Shown here in pieces: positions 25,837-36,783 of a DNA stretch of 64,000 nt. Position 1 is the stretch's first letter, and every line of letters starts with the position of its first letter. The stretch is from assembly GCA_037903475.1 (NCBI GenBank), contig JBAJFG010000362.1:2232001-2296000 (forward strand), in the 5' to 3' direction. Position numbers and translations under genes: made by a program. The notes beneath the pieces were generated by a model. That model did no database searches, was not told the DNA's origin, and worked only from the letters and a program-made list of their open reading frames with translations. The DNA is from Ancylostoma caninum. Taxonomy: Eukaryota > Nematoda > Chromadorea > Rhabditida > Ancylostomatidae.

Positions 25837-26133
25837 ATGAGACCCATCCTAGTGACACTGCTCCTTGTCATCTTCTGCAGCTTCTGCATTGGTACAGTGG
25901 AAAGCGACGACGACCAGTACGGGATCAATTGATTAACGCGTTATGTTAACGTTTAACGTTACGTTAACGTTACGAGATGCCTAGGAAAGAGATACATATT
26001 CCGGCGCACGGCGGTGCAAAGAGCGAATGGGAAGGTACCATGATTACTGCCTGTCGAACATGCGAGAAAATACCCGCTTCCTGCGTTCTCTTGGAATAAT
26101 TGTATGTATTTTAGGTTCCGATACGAATCCTAA
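25837..26133 (+). pseudogene. Dead Kunitz gene (copy C)
   Basis: The start is intact: TTCGCAG-GGAACTAAA then ATG and a signal peptide (MRPILVTLLLVIFCSFCIG). After 32 codons the frame meets TGA inside an inserted GTTAAC/AACGTT-rich stretch (about 25930-25973) that replaces the codons before the first Cys. Homology resumes with RCLGKRY, is again broken by a 4-base ATAT insertion (about 25996), and continues to the donor (GTACCA). The acceptor TTTTAG (26109-26114) is followed directly by the last codons and TAA, so almost the whole second exon, with Cys3 to Cys6, is deleted. It can at most make a secreted 32-residue peptide. Confidence 0.87.
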
Positions 26134-27023
26134 CTTATTTTTGCTATTCAGTTTAGCTATGGGTTTCTATTTTCTGAATGTAATGGATTTTGGTTCAAGA
26201 CTTTGTGATATCCACACTTCATATGAATGCTGACGTGATTCCCAGTTCACTGTTCCTCAGCATCTGACGAATCAGAGAGTCCTTGTCGGCACCAGAGTTC
26301 CGGAAATATTTCTATGCACTGGATCAACCTATCATGAATCTAATTCTTACGACCGCTTTTAGTTTATTTCTAGTTTTTCAACAAAAAAAAAACATCATAG
26401 CATTGGATTGTCTCACAAATCCTGCCTCTACTAACACAGCTTCATTTTAATACTGAAGTAATCAACCAATATGAACGAGGATTATATCGGCTATTACTAC
26501 CGATGAGATCTTCCAGGAAGGTATGTTCATGATTCCGTTCATGTGCAAAACAGCCAAGAGCTGCACTGGCTCGGCACCGCCGACTTCTCAATCAAGGGTT
26601 AACATAAGGAGATAGTAAGAATAGAAAGTGATGTACAGTATTCGTCAGATTCAAAGCCAGCGAGTACAGAATATAATTCATGTGCCAATTTCATTGAAAA
26701 GTTTCTCCCCGAGACTTGCCTAACTTTCCGATACTACAGTAATCGACCATCATTACTCTCTTGTATTGCCACATTCTGACTACCTTCTTTTCTTACACAT
26801 CACATTTTTTGTACAAGAAGGAGTTCGTCGATTTGAACCATTTTTGATCAGGAGCACTACAATATGAGAGTACCGATATTCTACTCAAGCGTTGCAGCAA
26901 TATCCTAGATTTTAAATGTACGTATATATAAAGAAAACACTCGTCAAAGTTAAAGGAGAATCTGGATGTCGTTACTTCCACGACCTTCGCTTAGACCTGA
27001 TTAATTGCATGTATTTTTATATT

Positions 27024-27024
<1 letters not shown>

Positions 27025-27081
<57 letters not shown>
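27025..27081. repeat. (TTA)n microsatellite
   Basis: TTA repeat of about 57 bp, absent from the paralogous site near 16600. Confidence 0.95.
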
Positions 27082-27083
<2 letters not shown>

Positions 27084-27359
27084 TATTTAGCATCAATCAC
27101 ATATTGGTAGAAAGATTTTTACTCGATGCAAGGTGCTGTTTGCGGTTAAGCTCCTTCCGATCCTCACAGACTGCCTTACTGTACATCAGTACCCCAGCCT
27201 ACTGACCTGCTCCTACTACCAATGCTTCTCTGACGTTTTCGAGTGTGAGCTAACCTTCAGAAATAATTTGCTTCTGAACCCAGGTTTCTACTTTTTTCTT
27301 ATTTCATGTTCTGTTCAGTCGGCTCTTAGTAATCCCCGTTGGCGTGCCTGCAGTCGTAA

Positions 27360-27399
<40 letters not shown>

Positions 27400-28570
27400 A
27401 GATAAACAAATAGGTGCTGATATTCGCCGAAATAGGGGCCTTGCCTGATGTGAGAAGGATGGTTCATGACCGATCGTGGCAGTCTTCTTCTTCTCCGCTT
27501 TCTCACCTCCCCCCCCCACCAAAGCCATCTCCATCAATGCGACAAATACCGGTCAATAGCCTTCTTTGTGCCTAAAGTAGATCAATAATCTGTAGGCTAT
27601 TGAATTGAGATATCCTGCACTTGGAGCTCACAATAAGTTCTTTCACCCTAATTTGCTAAGGACACAAGAATAAGAGTTAAATACTGCGAGTCAATACAAG
27701 TATTTAAACTGTATGAAACTTTGGTGAACAGTAACACCATCACATGGCCGACATGTTCAGGATCAGGATTAAGTGCCTCGTGAGTTTTCGCATATGCATC
27801 CAGTATGTTGGGTAACAACGATTTCTGAAATGGACTGTGGTTGTGTGGTTGAGTTTCTCTTGTATGGCAATACATCTCACTAATTGACGTTATTTTCCAA
27901 GAACTCAACATAGCACTTGAAAACACTTGAAATACTCATGCAAATTTTACTTTCTCCTTTACTTCCTTCGTACGCTGTACAGCCAAAATTATTTTGGCGC
28001 CTGACACGTTTTTACCTTCCGATGGTACAGAGCTGGACAAGGTCATTATCATGAGAAGTCTCCGACGGATTTGCTCTTCTTTTTCTGCGAAGCACTTGCT
28101 AGCCAAGATCTCCAAAGCTATTGAGAATGTTCAAGGTACAACGCTTTGATTCAATCCCGAAAAGTGGCTTTATATATAGTGCTGTTATACATAGGGATGA
28201 ATTAGTCACATTCTGTACTAATCCTTAGTCAAATACCTTTGTGAAAAGTACAGTTTATTCAAAGCATTAGGAATAAAATACACTAATGTGTTCCTATAGC
28301 AAACCGGCTTAGTCAGTTTATTTTGGGAAAAATACTGAAAAAATTTCGGCTATTTAAAGGGTTGCCATGCTACCTATTCACCACTAGCCGCGCCAGCCAT
28401 TCGCTCTACATTACTCCGCCACATATATTGAGTCTATTTCATCTAGTATTGGGAGCATTGATAGCCTTCTTCTTTCAACTCACGCCTGCTTCTTTCTGCT
28501 TTCCAGCTTATGATCTTAACTTCTCGCATGTGTTGCTTTCCACTCCTTTGTGTATAATAAATTGGATCTA

Positions 28571-29477
28571 TTAGGTTGTTACATAAGTTTCCGCTGTTTT
28601 CGCATGGGCATTTTTAAAGGCTCCTTATAAATGAATATCTATTAGATTTCGCGCATTCTAGATATCTTTTTGAAGCGCATGATCTCCGAACATTCAGCAT
28701 TGTGAATCATAGTTCTTCGTCTTGCTTTGAAAATTTGATTAATTTCGGAGTGAACCACTAAGGAATGCAAATTTGGTAACAGCACTTGCACTGGTAATGA
28801 GTGAACTATATCGTTGCATGATTCTAATCAAATTTGGTTTGAGTAATCTTGAGGCCATTCCTATTCTCCTGATACTTACTCTCTACATCTTGTTGTCGAG
28901 TGGTCTCAAGCAGAGGCAACAAACGTGGTGACCCAAAATTTCAACTATGCCGTTTTTTTCTTTGGGATTGCAGCGAATCGAAGTGGGATTTTTTCCACTG
29001 TAACTGGGAACATCAACCATTTGAGAACAGTAATCGTTAGTATTTTATGGGAAGATTCAAGCGTTCAGTGGAAATCACACCACTTTGCCACATTGTTTCG
29101 GGCATCGTAATTTTGTTGGTCGAACTCTCCGGAAAGGCGAAGAGCTCACAGAGGAATTTTTTTAATTGCGCACTATGTAGCATAAATCTAGCTCTAACCA
29201 TGCCCCGGTTATCAGATCACAAGAATGTCTGTTGCGCGAGAACCGATTTGCCAAAGTCAGTGACCTCCAGCACTGCCCGACTCAATTCTTTGCCAATTCT
29301 TTGCCTCGTAGTCCGTGGATTTCTGGACCAGCGGAGTCGAGCTCTTGCTGTGAAAACGCCAAAGGTCCAGCGACTGTTGTTTACATACCTCGATTGCCAA
29401 GTGTTGTTACTTGATTTTTTTTTTAGAACTTCTTCCTCAAAAATTTCAAAACAGAGGAAACTTATGTAACAACCTAA
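28571..29477 (-). mobile_element. Degenerate mariner-type transposon
   Basis: Inverted ends TTAGGTTGTTACATAAGTTT(CC) lie at 28571 and, reversed, at 29477; the left flank is TA, the right flank (CA) looks mutated. The minus strand holds a broken reading frame with NPRTTRQRIGKEL, compatible with a helix-turn-helix of a Tc1/mariner transposase, but no intact D,D,D motif. Length 907 bp. The end sequence is of the mariner style described from hookworms. Confidence 0.8.
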
Positions 29478-29972
29478 CAGAATAAGATCTATGTAGATAG
29501 AATAGGATGCCACGTCATTACTACTTTCTCTAGTTTTATGCAAAGTTGAAATACTCGCGATACTTCTCTAGAACGGAAATTGCCTATTTGTAAAAAGTGG
29601 GCGCTTAAAAATCTTCTATAGAATGAAGATCTTAGTTGAACAATTCACGCTCGCGCAGACAATATGACTGAGTTTACGTGGATCGTCCTTTCCGCTCAAC
29701 CTAATTTGCAGAGCCTCTGAATGGCAGATATACTGCTGTAATTTCTGCCGAATTTCATGAAAACTTTTTTGCACCAAGCTCTAGCATTGGAGTATCGGGT
29801 CCCGTTGAAATTCAGTAAGAATCAATTTGTTTCGAAATACAGGCCTGTCTATTGCAGTTCTTAATTTCTAAAAACTCCTTGCAACAAAAAATTAAAGAAA
29901 TCGGTTTCGTCTTTCTTTGTTCAATGACTTTTCATTCTCAAGCGGTACTCTATTTATTTGCAGAGCGTTGAG

Positions 29973-30349
29973 ATGAGACCCCTTTTGCTGGCATTGCTCG
30001 TTTTCTTTTCCTGCACCATGTGTGTCGAAAGCGCGTTCAGCTACGAAAATGGGTTTGACCCAAGGTGTTCAGGTCGAACACACCTTGGTGGACGGAGATG
30101 CTCAGCGAATGATATCAGGTACAGTGCTCTATTGGAGTCACGTGTAAACAGAAATAATAAATTGACCTTAAAAAAAGTTTAGTGGGCGTCACTTCGACAA
30201 GTATTTTATTCAGGTATCGCTACAGTAGAAATAAGGGTGACTGCGAAGTGTTCACCTATGGAGGATGCAGATCAGGTGCAAACAGTTTTAAAACACTGAA
30301 CGAGTGCAGAAAAGCATGTGTGAAACCCAAATACTACTCCACGTCCTAA
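29973..30349 (+). CDS. Secreted single-domain Kunitz protein (copy D)
   Basis: Predicted 93 aa. Exon 1 is 29973-30118, exon 2 is 30214-30349; the intron is 95 bp, GTACAG to ATTCAG, phase 2 splitting an Arg codon. The ATG follows TTGCAG-AGCGTTGAG. The signal peptide is MRPLLLALLVFFSCTMCVES. The Kunitz Cys spacing is 10-15-7-12-3, with EVFTYGGC and ANSFKTLNEC; P1 is Ser. The frame is intact. The longer ORF that reads past the donor into the intron is not the product. Position and signal peptide make it a sister of the 15072 gene, although it lies outside the duplicated segment. Confidence 0.85.
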
Positions 30350-30404
30350 TCTATTTTTACCATTCCTTTTTGTTGGGTCTGTTGTTGGTCTACAGTGTAG
30401 TGCT

Positions 30405-30410
30405 AATAAA
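30405..30410 (+). terminator. Polyadenylation signal of Kunitz D
   Basis: AATAAA 56 bases after the stop codon. Confidence 0.6.
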
Positions 30411-31450
30411 TTCCATTTCATCAGATGAGATTTATAATACCTTCATTCATATACTTACGAAGGAATTTCAAGGTTACGACTGAACAACCTGTGAAACATT
30501 CCTTTCCGGCATGAACTCGCACATGAGCTCTCTTTAGTAGAAGCTTCTGGATGTCAATGCGATGATGCTTCCCAGGAAATGAGAACCTTAATATTGAGGC
30601 GAGGTTGCAACAAGCTTCACTCATTTATGCTCAAATAAAAGGCATGACTGATTGCCGGACTTAGGTGCAAACCCATACCACCATATTTGATTCTGAGTCA
30701 TCTACCTATGCCCGCTCCTGAATACTTTCGCGTGCCCATCTCCAAATCAAAATCCACTTCTCATATTCAGGTAAGAAGCACTCACCAACAACCTAGAACT
30801 GTTAGCATTTACCACGCAAAACGAAAACAAAAGCCTATCTCACTTGTTCGTCCCAGGCTATTCCAACCCCACACCTCTCATCTCAGACATCAACCTCAGC
30901 TACACGATCAGCTCACCCGGCTCTAAATCTTCAGGAGCCGAATGCATGAAAATCCTGACCAAGTCAAACCATGATCGGGTGAAGATTCAAGCAGTTGAGC
31001 AGCCGATTCCGCCCGATCCTGTGCTCGTTTCCATAAGAAGTTCTGTACGCAGTCACAATTTTACATTATCAGGAGTTTAATCCGTTCGGTCCCAGGTCCC
31101 TTAATCTGGCATGCCACCCACTGTTTGCTCTAAATGCCATCGAATACTCAAAATTCGATCTCAATATGACATGAAAAAGAGGAATCCAGTCCTGTCTATC
31201 TCGCTTGTACTCGCCTCCTGCAGTCTGTTGAAGAACAAAAACCTGACAGTGTCATATGAAGACATATAAAGCATCAGGTCATGCACAACTCTTGTGGCGA
31301 CGTCCGTTCCTCCGCGAGGTGCCACTGGAAACTCCTCGTCATAATAACGAGGTGAGCTGAACGCGGTTCCGATTCCGAAGCCAGGCTGCCACGACAAGCA
31401 GGTCAATGAAAACATCCCCGTCGTATTAATATGTATTGTGATGCGATCTA
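30411..31450. other. No recognised gene; weak coding-like stretch
   Basis: 30844-31080 (+) has a 78-codon open frame that begins after an AG and contains LISDINLSYTISSPGSKSSG, with a CAG-GTAAG donor 80 bp earlier. Joining the two does not keep frame, and I recognise no family. Could be a gene fragment. Confidence 0.3.
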
Positions 31451-32365
31451 TTAGGTTAGTCCGAAAGTCTTGCACTTAATTTCACACTTTTTTCAAAAAA
31501 TGTTAAGTTCATTATGAACAGATATTAATCAACAACATAATAACCTCCATGATACAAGAGGAATGGCCAAGGCAACAGTAAAGCATCAGCTCCAGAAGTC
31601 AAGAACTCTGGCAGGTACGAGTCTAAGAAGCTTGGAATCACACACTTTGGTTCGGTCCAATCACCGAATTTCTTTTCTCGTAGATGCAACCTCAGGGCTC
31701 TGGGCAAATGGTATTCAGACCAGGATGAGTCAGGAGAATAAGCAGATTGTGGTAGATCCTCTCAGCCTAATTCGGCAATTTTTTAGCGGGTAAGCATTGC
31801 CCCGTGAGGTCGGGCGTTATCAAGAAGTGAAGCAACATGGTAAATTTTTCCCTCTCCAAGCGGGTTGCGTCTGTCAATTTTCTGTAATTGAGAACAGTAG
31901 ACTGAGGCAGTCACGGTGGCCAAGGTTTCAGCAGTTCTCGAAACAGCATTCTCTCGGAATACCCCCAACAACACAGAAGAACTTCCTTTCGTGCACTTCT
32001 CTTTTCGGCTATTTTGGAGATGGTTCGCTACGCGCGACTCAACTTTTCTTTCGTGTATGGTTAACACACAGACCCTACTCTCATCTCCAGTAATGAGCTG
32101 CCGGACAAAATTCCTCCTGTGTGGAAGCAGCAGCAAAGACTGGCACACACTGCAAGGCACTCAGTTTTCTGCAAGGCACTCAGTTTGTGGGGGACCCAAC
32201 CCGTTATCAGTTTTCTGAACCCAGCGCTTCGAGATGTCTGGCGATTATTGTACTGCCGCAGCTAGATGTATCCAACAGTTCACATGTGGTGGCATTTTGA
32301 TCCAAAGTCTATGGAATCCTAGATCCTAAAGAATATCCTGGTGCAAAACTTTCGGACCAACCTAA
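31451..32365 (-). mobile_element. Degenerate mariner transposon with recognisable transposase
   Basis: Inverted ends TTAGGTT(A/G)GTCCGAAAGT lie at 31451 and 32365, flanked by TA on both sides. On the minus strand the frame 32160-31783 contains LITGDES and LLDNARPHGA, the first two catalytic aspartate regions of mariner transposase. A second frame (31707-31525) reads KFGDWTE...GGYYVVD, the C-terminal end. The two are out of frame with stops, so the element is dead. Length 915 bp. Confidence 0.9.
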
Positions 32366-32394
32366 TACTTGCTCGACGGATGCTAGGGCGTTCC

Positions 32395-32895
32395 CCAGAA
32401 GCGACGTACGCTGTCCCCTCCCGAGCAGTGACGAAAGTATGCGAGGGCTACCGGCTAAGGAACGGAGCCTACTAAAGACGTCAGTCCGCCAGCACGAGCA
32501 GCAGCATCCACGGATACCAATGCAGCTGGCCACCAAGACGAAGATTTCAAGCGCTATGTCCATTCGATCGGGGATGAAGAAGTCCTACTGATAGGTGGCG
32601 ATCTCACTGGTCAGACTGGAGAGCAGCTAAAAGTTTTTAAAAGCTTGCGCGCGGCTATGACACGCGCAATGGGGAAGGACAACGGATTCTAGAATTTGCA
32701 GCGGTATCGGACCTCATTATCGCTAACACACAGTTCCGAAAGAAGAAATCACATCTGGTCACATTCACGAGCGACAAACGAGAAACGCAAATTGACTTCT
32801 GGATGCTGCGGCGACGAGATCGTAAAATCTTAGTGGATACGAAGGTTATTCCTGCTGACCATGTCGCTGCACAACACCATCTGCTCGTCATGGAT
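32395..32895 (+). mobile_element. RTE-like non-LTR retrotransposon fragment (endonuclease)
   Basis: The plus strand encodes, in a broken frame, pieces of an apurinic-type endonuclease: VLLIGGDLTGQTGE (the GD.N region), RNGEGQRILEFAAVSDLIIA, TFTSDKRETQIDFWMLRRRD (the QIDF motif) and PADHVAAQHHLLV (the DH region). This is the pattern of RTE/Bov-B-type LINEs. Only the endonuclease end survives; no reverse transcriptase is seen. Confidence 0.8.
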
Positions 32896-34004
32896 CATCA
32901 TGCGTTGCTTCGCAGGAATGCTTGATGCTCTTACCATGGCACGTCACAGTTTTACTGAAGTTTTATATCAGTTCACCCCACATTTCTGTGACATCTTTTT
33001 CTGAGATTGTTGAGGTAGGGCACTTGTATGGCATATTTGGAACAATGATGAAGACCAGCGAAATTGAGAAGTGCAGTTTACACAGCAGCTGAGACAAAAA
33101 GTTTAACAAAACAGTTCGAATTTGGTAAATGGCGTTAGGATGTCAAAATTTTAGCGCCATTGTTGTGAACTCATGTACATTGCACACCGAAACATCCCTT
33201 TTCAGGATAGGGAATACAGGGCGTTCACCATGGAGTAAACATTGCGTTGCAATACGCGCAAGCTGATCCATTCCAGTAGATCAAATTCTCAATCAAGGAG
33301 CTAGCCAAAATATTCAAAAAGCATTTGAAAGAAGAGAAAAGGCTCTACCAGATGGTCACACTTCTTTTTTTGAGTTGCTCAAATTGGGCAGGGGCAGAAA
33401 TTTATTTGTGCATAACGCAAAACGGCAATTAGTTTAGCAACAACCTGATACTTCCAATTAGTGATCTTTGTTGCAGCATTGCCTTCGGAAAGGTAGGCCT
33501 CTCCTGGGAAAAATTGTCATAATACGTGGAAACTAATTTTAACGGAAACAAATATGGGGGCGGTTGCATATTTGGACCTTATTATCATAGCCCAGCGATG
33601 CAAAATCTCACTTTGATGGGCTGTTAAAGGAAATCGATCAGTGTCGAATAGGTATGATCACCAATTAGAACGCTACGGATTCACCAGTGGGCATTCTCCC
33701 ACTGTATGTAAAGGAGCACGGAAACGCAAGAACATTATTGAACTACAAGTGCTCCGACTCGCCTCCGGCGAGTCTCGCACTTGCCCGCTTCGCGGGACCT
33801 TGGTACTCAGCTACCTTTACTTTCCATCCGTCAAAACGGATGAAGCATACAGCTGCGAGGCTCGCCGTAAGCGAGTCGGAGCACTCGGAGCACTTGTTGT
33901 ATATAATTGATGTTTGCATCATTCTTTCGTTAAATGTATCCAGATGATTCACTCAGAATCGATCGAAACGTAGCGCACTCGGAAAGGAGTGAGTACATAT
34001 TTGC

Positions 34005-34500
34005 GCTATTCAACTTTACATAGCCCCAAAATCTTCGAAAAAAAAAATTTGGCTGAAACTTCACGTAGGGGGTTATTCGAGGTGCTGAACACGAACATCG
34101 TATAAATTTTGCACGATAACACCATTTATAATGGTTACGGTAGATGTATTGTAGATGTGGTACTTCAAGGAACCCTCTCAAATTTTGCGTAGTGGGGTTT
34201 TTTGACGCCGACGACGAAAACCACCATTATTTCTGCAAGCCACCTCCGTTTTCTACCCGATATCGGCATTTTCTCTCAATTTCCTACCGTACACCCACCG
34301 TAACCCATGCAAAAATGGGGTTATGGTGCAAAATATGGGGAATGGGGTTATGGTGCAAAAGGGGGTTATGGGGTTATGGTGCAAAAGGTTATGGATACGA
34401 CATTCATGCTCAGCACCTCAGACAACCCCCTCCTCCTCTATGGAAAGTCCCAGCCAAAAAAATCTTTGAAGATTTTGGGGCCAGTAAAGTTGAGTAGTGC
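34005..34500. repeat. Inverted repeat, about 100-bp arms, inside the insertion
   Basis: 34005-34105 and 34395-34500 are imperfect inverted copies (shared GCCCCAAAATCTTC and GAGGTGCTGA). Between them a GGGGTTATGGTGCAAAA word repeats several times (34316-34390). Possibly a nested MITE. Confidence 0.6.
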
Positions 34501-34880
34501 CGTGATTATTCGTCCATTCGTCCACTCACAGAAAGAAGTTAAGCGGTATGCTTGTGCACTCTAAATCATGTTGCTATAGCAAGTTGGTACTAAAACTGTG
34601 TTGCTTTGGTTATCGCATAGTCTTGCATAGGAAAATAAATTCCCCACCCAACCCCTTCCAAAACTCTTGATTGCACACGGAGAGACCCCCAAGGATTTAG
34701 TTACTGAGCACAACTCTTCCTTGTTTTTATCGTTGTAGACGAAAAGATTCGCACATGAAACCTATACCGTTCGACTCAGAGTTGTGCCCTGCAAAAATCA
34801 TTGTCATTTAAGAGAAGCGCGGCGAAGCTGCGCTTCGCATGAAGACAAACACACAAACAGATGAGTTTTACTATATAGTG

Positions 34881-36182
34881 ATGGGGATAGGGGGCCAAAA
34901 ATCGATAAAATCGTTTTTCTCGGAAACGGCAAAAGACCCTGACGTTGCACAGGAGGGCACAATTCTGAGTCGAACGGTATAGGTTTCATGTGTGTTTGTC
35001 CTCTGGATCGTGAGATATAAGCGATTACAGACAAACACACAAACAGATGAGTTTTACTATATAGTGATGGGGATAGGGGGCCAAAAATCGATAAAATCGT
35101 TTTTCTCGGAAACGGCAAAAGACCCTGACGTTGCACAGGAGGGCACAATTCTGAGTCGAACGGTATAGGTTTCATGTGTGTTTGTCCTCTGGATCGTGAG
35201 ATATAAGCGATTACAGACAAACACACAAACAGATGAGTTTTACTATATAGTGATGGGGATAGGGGGCCAAAAATCGATAAAATCGTTTTTCTCGGAAACG
35301 GCAAAAGACCCTGACGTTGCACAGGAGGGCACAATTCTGAGTCGAACGGTATAGGTTTCATGTGTGTTTGTCCTCTGGATCGTGAGATATAAGCGATTAC
35401 AGACAAACACACAAACAGATGAGTTTTACTATATAGTGATGGGGATAGGGGGCCAAAAATCGATAAAATCGTTTTTCTCGGAAACGGCAAAAGCCCCTGA
35501 CGTTGCACAGGAGGGCACAATTCTGAGTCGAACGGTATAGGTTTCATGTGTGTTTGTCCTCTGGATCGTGAGATATAAGCGATTACAGACAAACACACAA
35601 ACAGATGAGTTTTACTATATAGTGATGGGGATAGGGGGCCAAAAATCGATAAAATCGTTTTTCTCGGAAACGGCAAAAGACCCTGACGTTGCACAGGAGG
35701 GCACAATTCTGAGTCGAACGGTATAGGTTTCATGTGTGTTTGTCCTCTGGATCGTGAGATATAAGCGATTACAGACAAACACACAAACAGATGAGTTTTA
35801 CTATATAGTGATGGGGATAGGGGGCCAAAAATCGATAAAATCGTTTTTCTCGGAAACGGCAAAAGACCCTGACGTTGCACAGGAGGGCACAATTCTGAGT
35901 CGAACGGTATAGGTTTCATGTGTGTTTGTCCTCTGGATCGTGAGATATAAGCGATTACAGACAAACACACAAACAGATGAGTTTTACTATATAGTGATGG
36001 GGATAGGGGGCCAAAAATCGATAAAATCGTTTTTCTCGGAAACGGCAAAAGACCCTGACGTTGCACAGGAGGGCACAATTCTGAGACGAACGGTATAGGT
36101 TTCATGTGTGTTTGTCCTCTGGATCGTGAGATATAAGCGATTACAGACAAACACACAAACAGATGAGTTTTACTATATAGTG
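34881..36182 (-). repeat. 186-bp tandem array, seven near-identical units
   Basis: ATGGGGATAGGG recurs every 186 bp (34881, 35067, 35253 and onward), with only a few base changes among the units. Each unit, read on the minus strand, begins at TCACTATATAGTAAAACTC after an A, the same start as the Helitron-like element. 186 is divisible by three and one minus-strand frame stays open across the array (461 codons); I regard it as a by-product of the repeat, as there is no start context, splice signal or domain. A short inverted piece of the unit lies at 34750-34795. Confidence 0.93.
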
Positions 36183-36783
36183 ATGTCACGTGTTACCAGC
36201 CTGATCGCGTCCGTAGGTTTCTGATGTGTTATATAATAAAATTTTTCACTACTCTCAGACCATAACTACCTCCTCCAGAGTTTTTTAAATGCTATCCCTG
36301 ATCGTGTTGTCGAACCGAGTACATGTGTCGAGTTACAGCTTCGCACAACCTATTAGTTTAATGTATGCAACAGCAGAGGTATAATAAGAGGAACGGGCAT
36401 TGCCTACACTCGCCTTTCCATTCTTGTGGACTTCGATATTAGAAGAATGCTAATGCTGAACTGTAAGACAGTGTGCTTTGTTGACCCATAGGGGATGAAA
36501 AGCTGGGTCTTCCTGTATGTGAGAAACTGCACATCTCTCGCAACTACCCAAAAGTGACTAAATTTTGCAGAGAGAAACAGAAGGTTTCATTTAATGTTCT
36601 GGAATTCAGTAAGATCTAGATTGTGTTTGCGTAAACAGGGTCGGGTTCTTTCTAGATCCAGCCGATGTGTTAAACCTAGGGTCGACCTAGGCATTCGCAC
36701 AACCTATATGTCGAGAGTGGTGGTTAAGATCAATTTCTTTAAGAACGATTTGCTGCCATAAATATTTATTTATTCAAGCCAGT

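Larger units (their letters stand above)
24849..28435 (+). repeat. Segmental duplication, right copy (with dead Kunitz C)
   Basis: Collinear with 14588-18165. It differs by lacking two MITEs, by a (TTA)n expansion (27025-27081) and an (AATA)n expansion (27358-27399), and by deletions in its Kunitz gene. Confidence 0.85.
33746..36183 (-). mobile_element. Helitron-like insertion in the ATG of a CAP-like gene
   Basis: On the minus strand the element starts TCACTATATAGTAAAACTC directly after host A, and ends with a hairpin (GACTCGCCGGAGGCGAGTC) followed by GGAGCACTTG and host T. Insertion between A and T, a 5' TC and a 3' hairpin about ten bases from the end are the Helitron hallmarks; the last four bases are CTTG rather than CTRR. 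There are no terminal inverted repeats or target duplication. A second, oppositely oriented 3' end (hairpin-GGAGCACTTG) lies at 33896. No helicase ORF is present. Confidence 0.6.
33250..36688 (+). pseudogene. Plus-strand CAP-like gene copy, split by an insertion and truncated
   Basis: 33290-33745 matches the upstream region and promoter of the CAP-like genes (GGATTCACCAGTGGGCATTC; TATA replaced by TATGTAAA). 36184-36688 matches exon 1 and most of intron 1 (start, then SRVTSLIAS, then GTAGGT). The two parts are contiguous in the sister genes but are separated here by 2438 bp. The copy ends at about 36688, where it runs into the 3' flank of the minus-strand gene 36784-38073, so exons 2-5 are absent. 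It is the inverted counterpart of about 37560-38480. Confidence 0.8.

Noticed and set aside
34804..36189. 461-codon minus-strand ORF with 62-residue repeats
   Set aside because: It is open only because the 186-bp unit is divisible by three and lacks stops in one frame; no start context, domain or splice signal.
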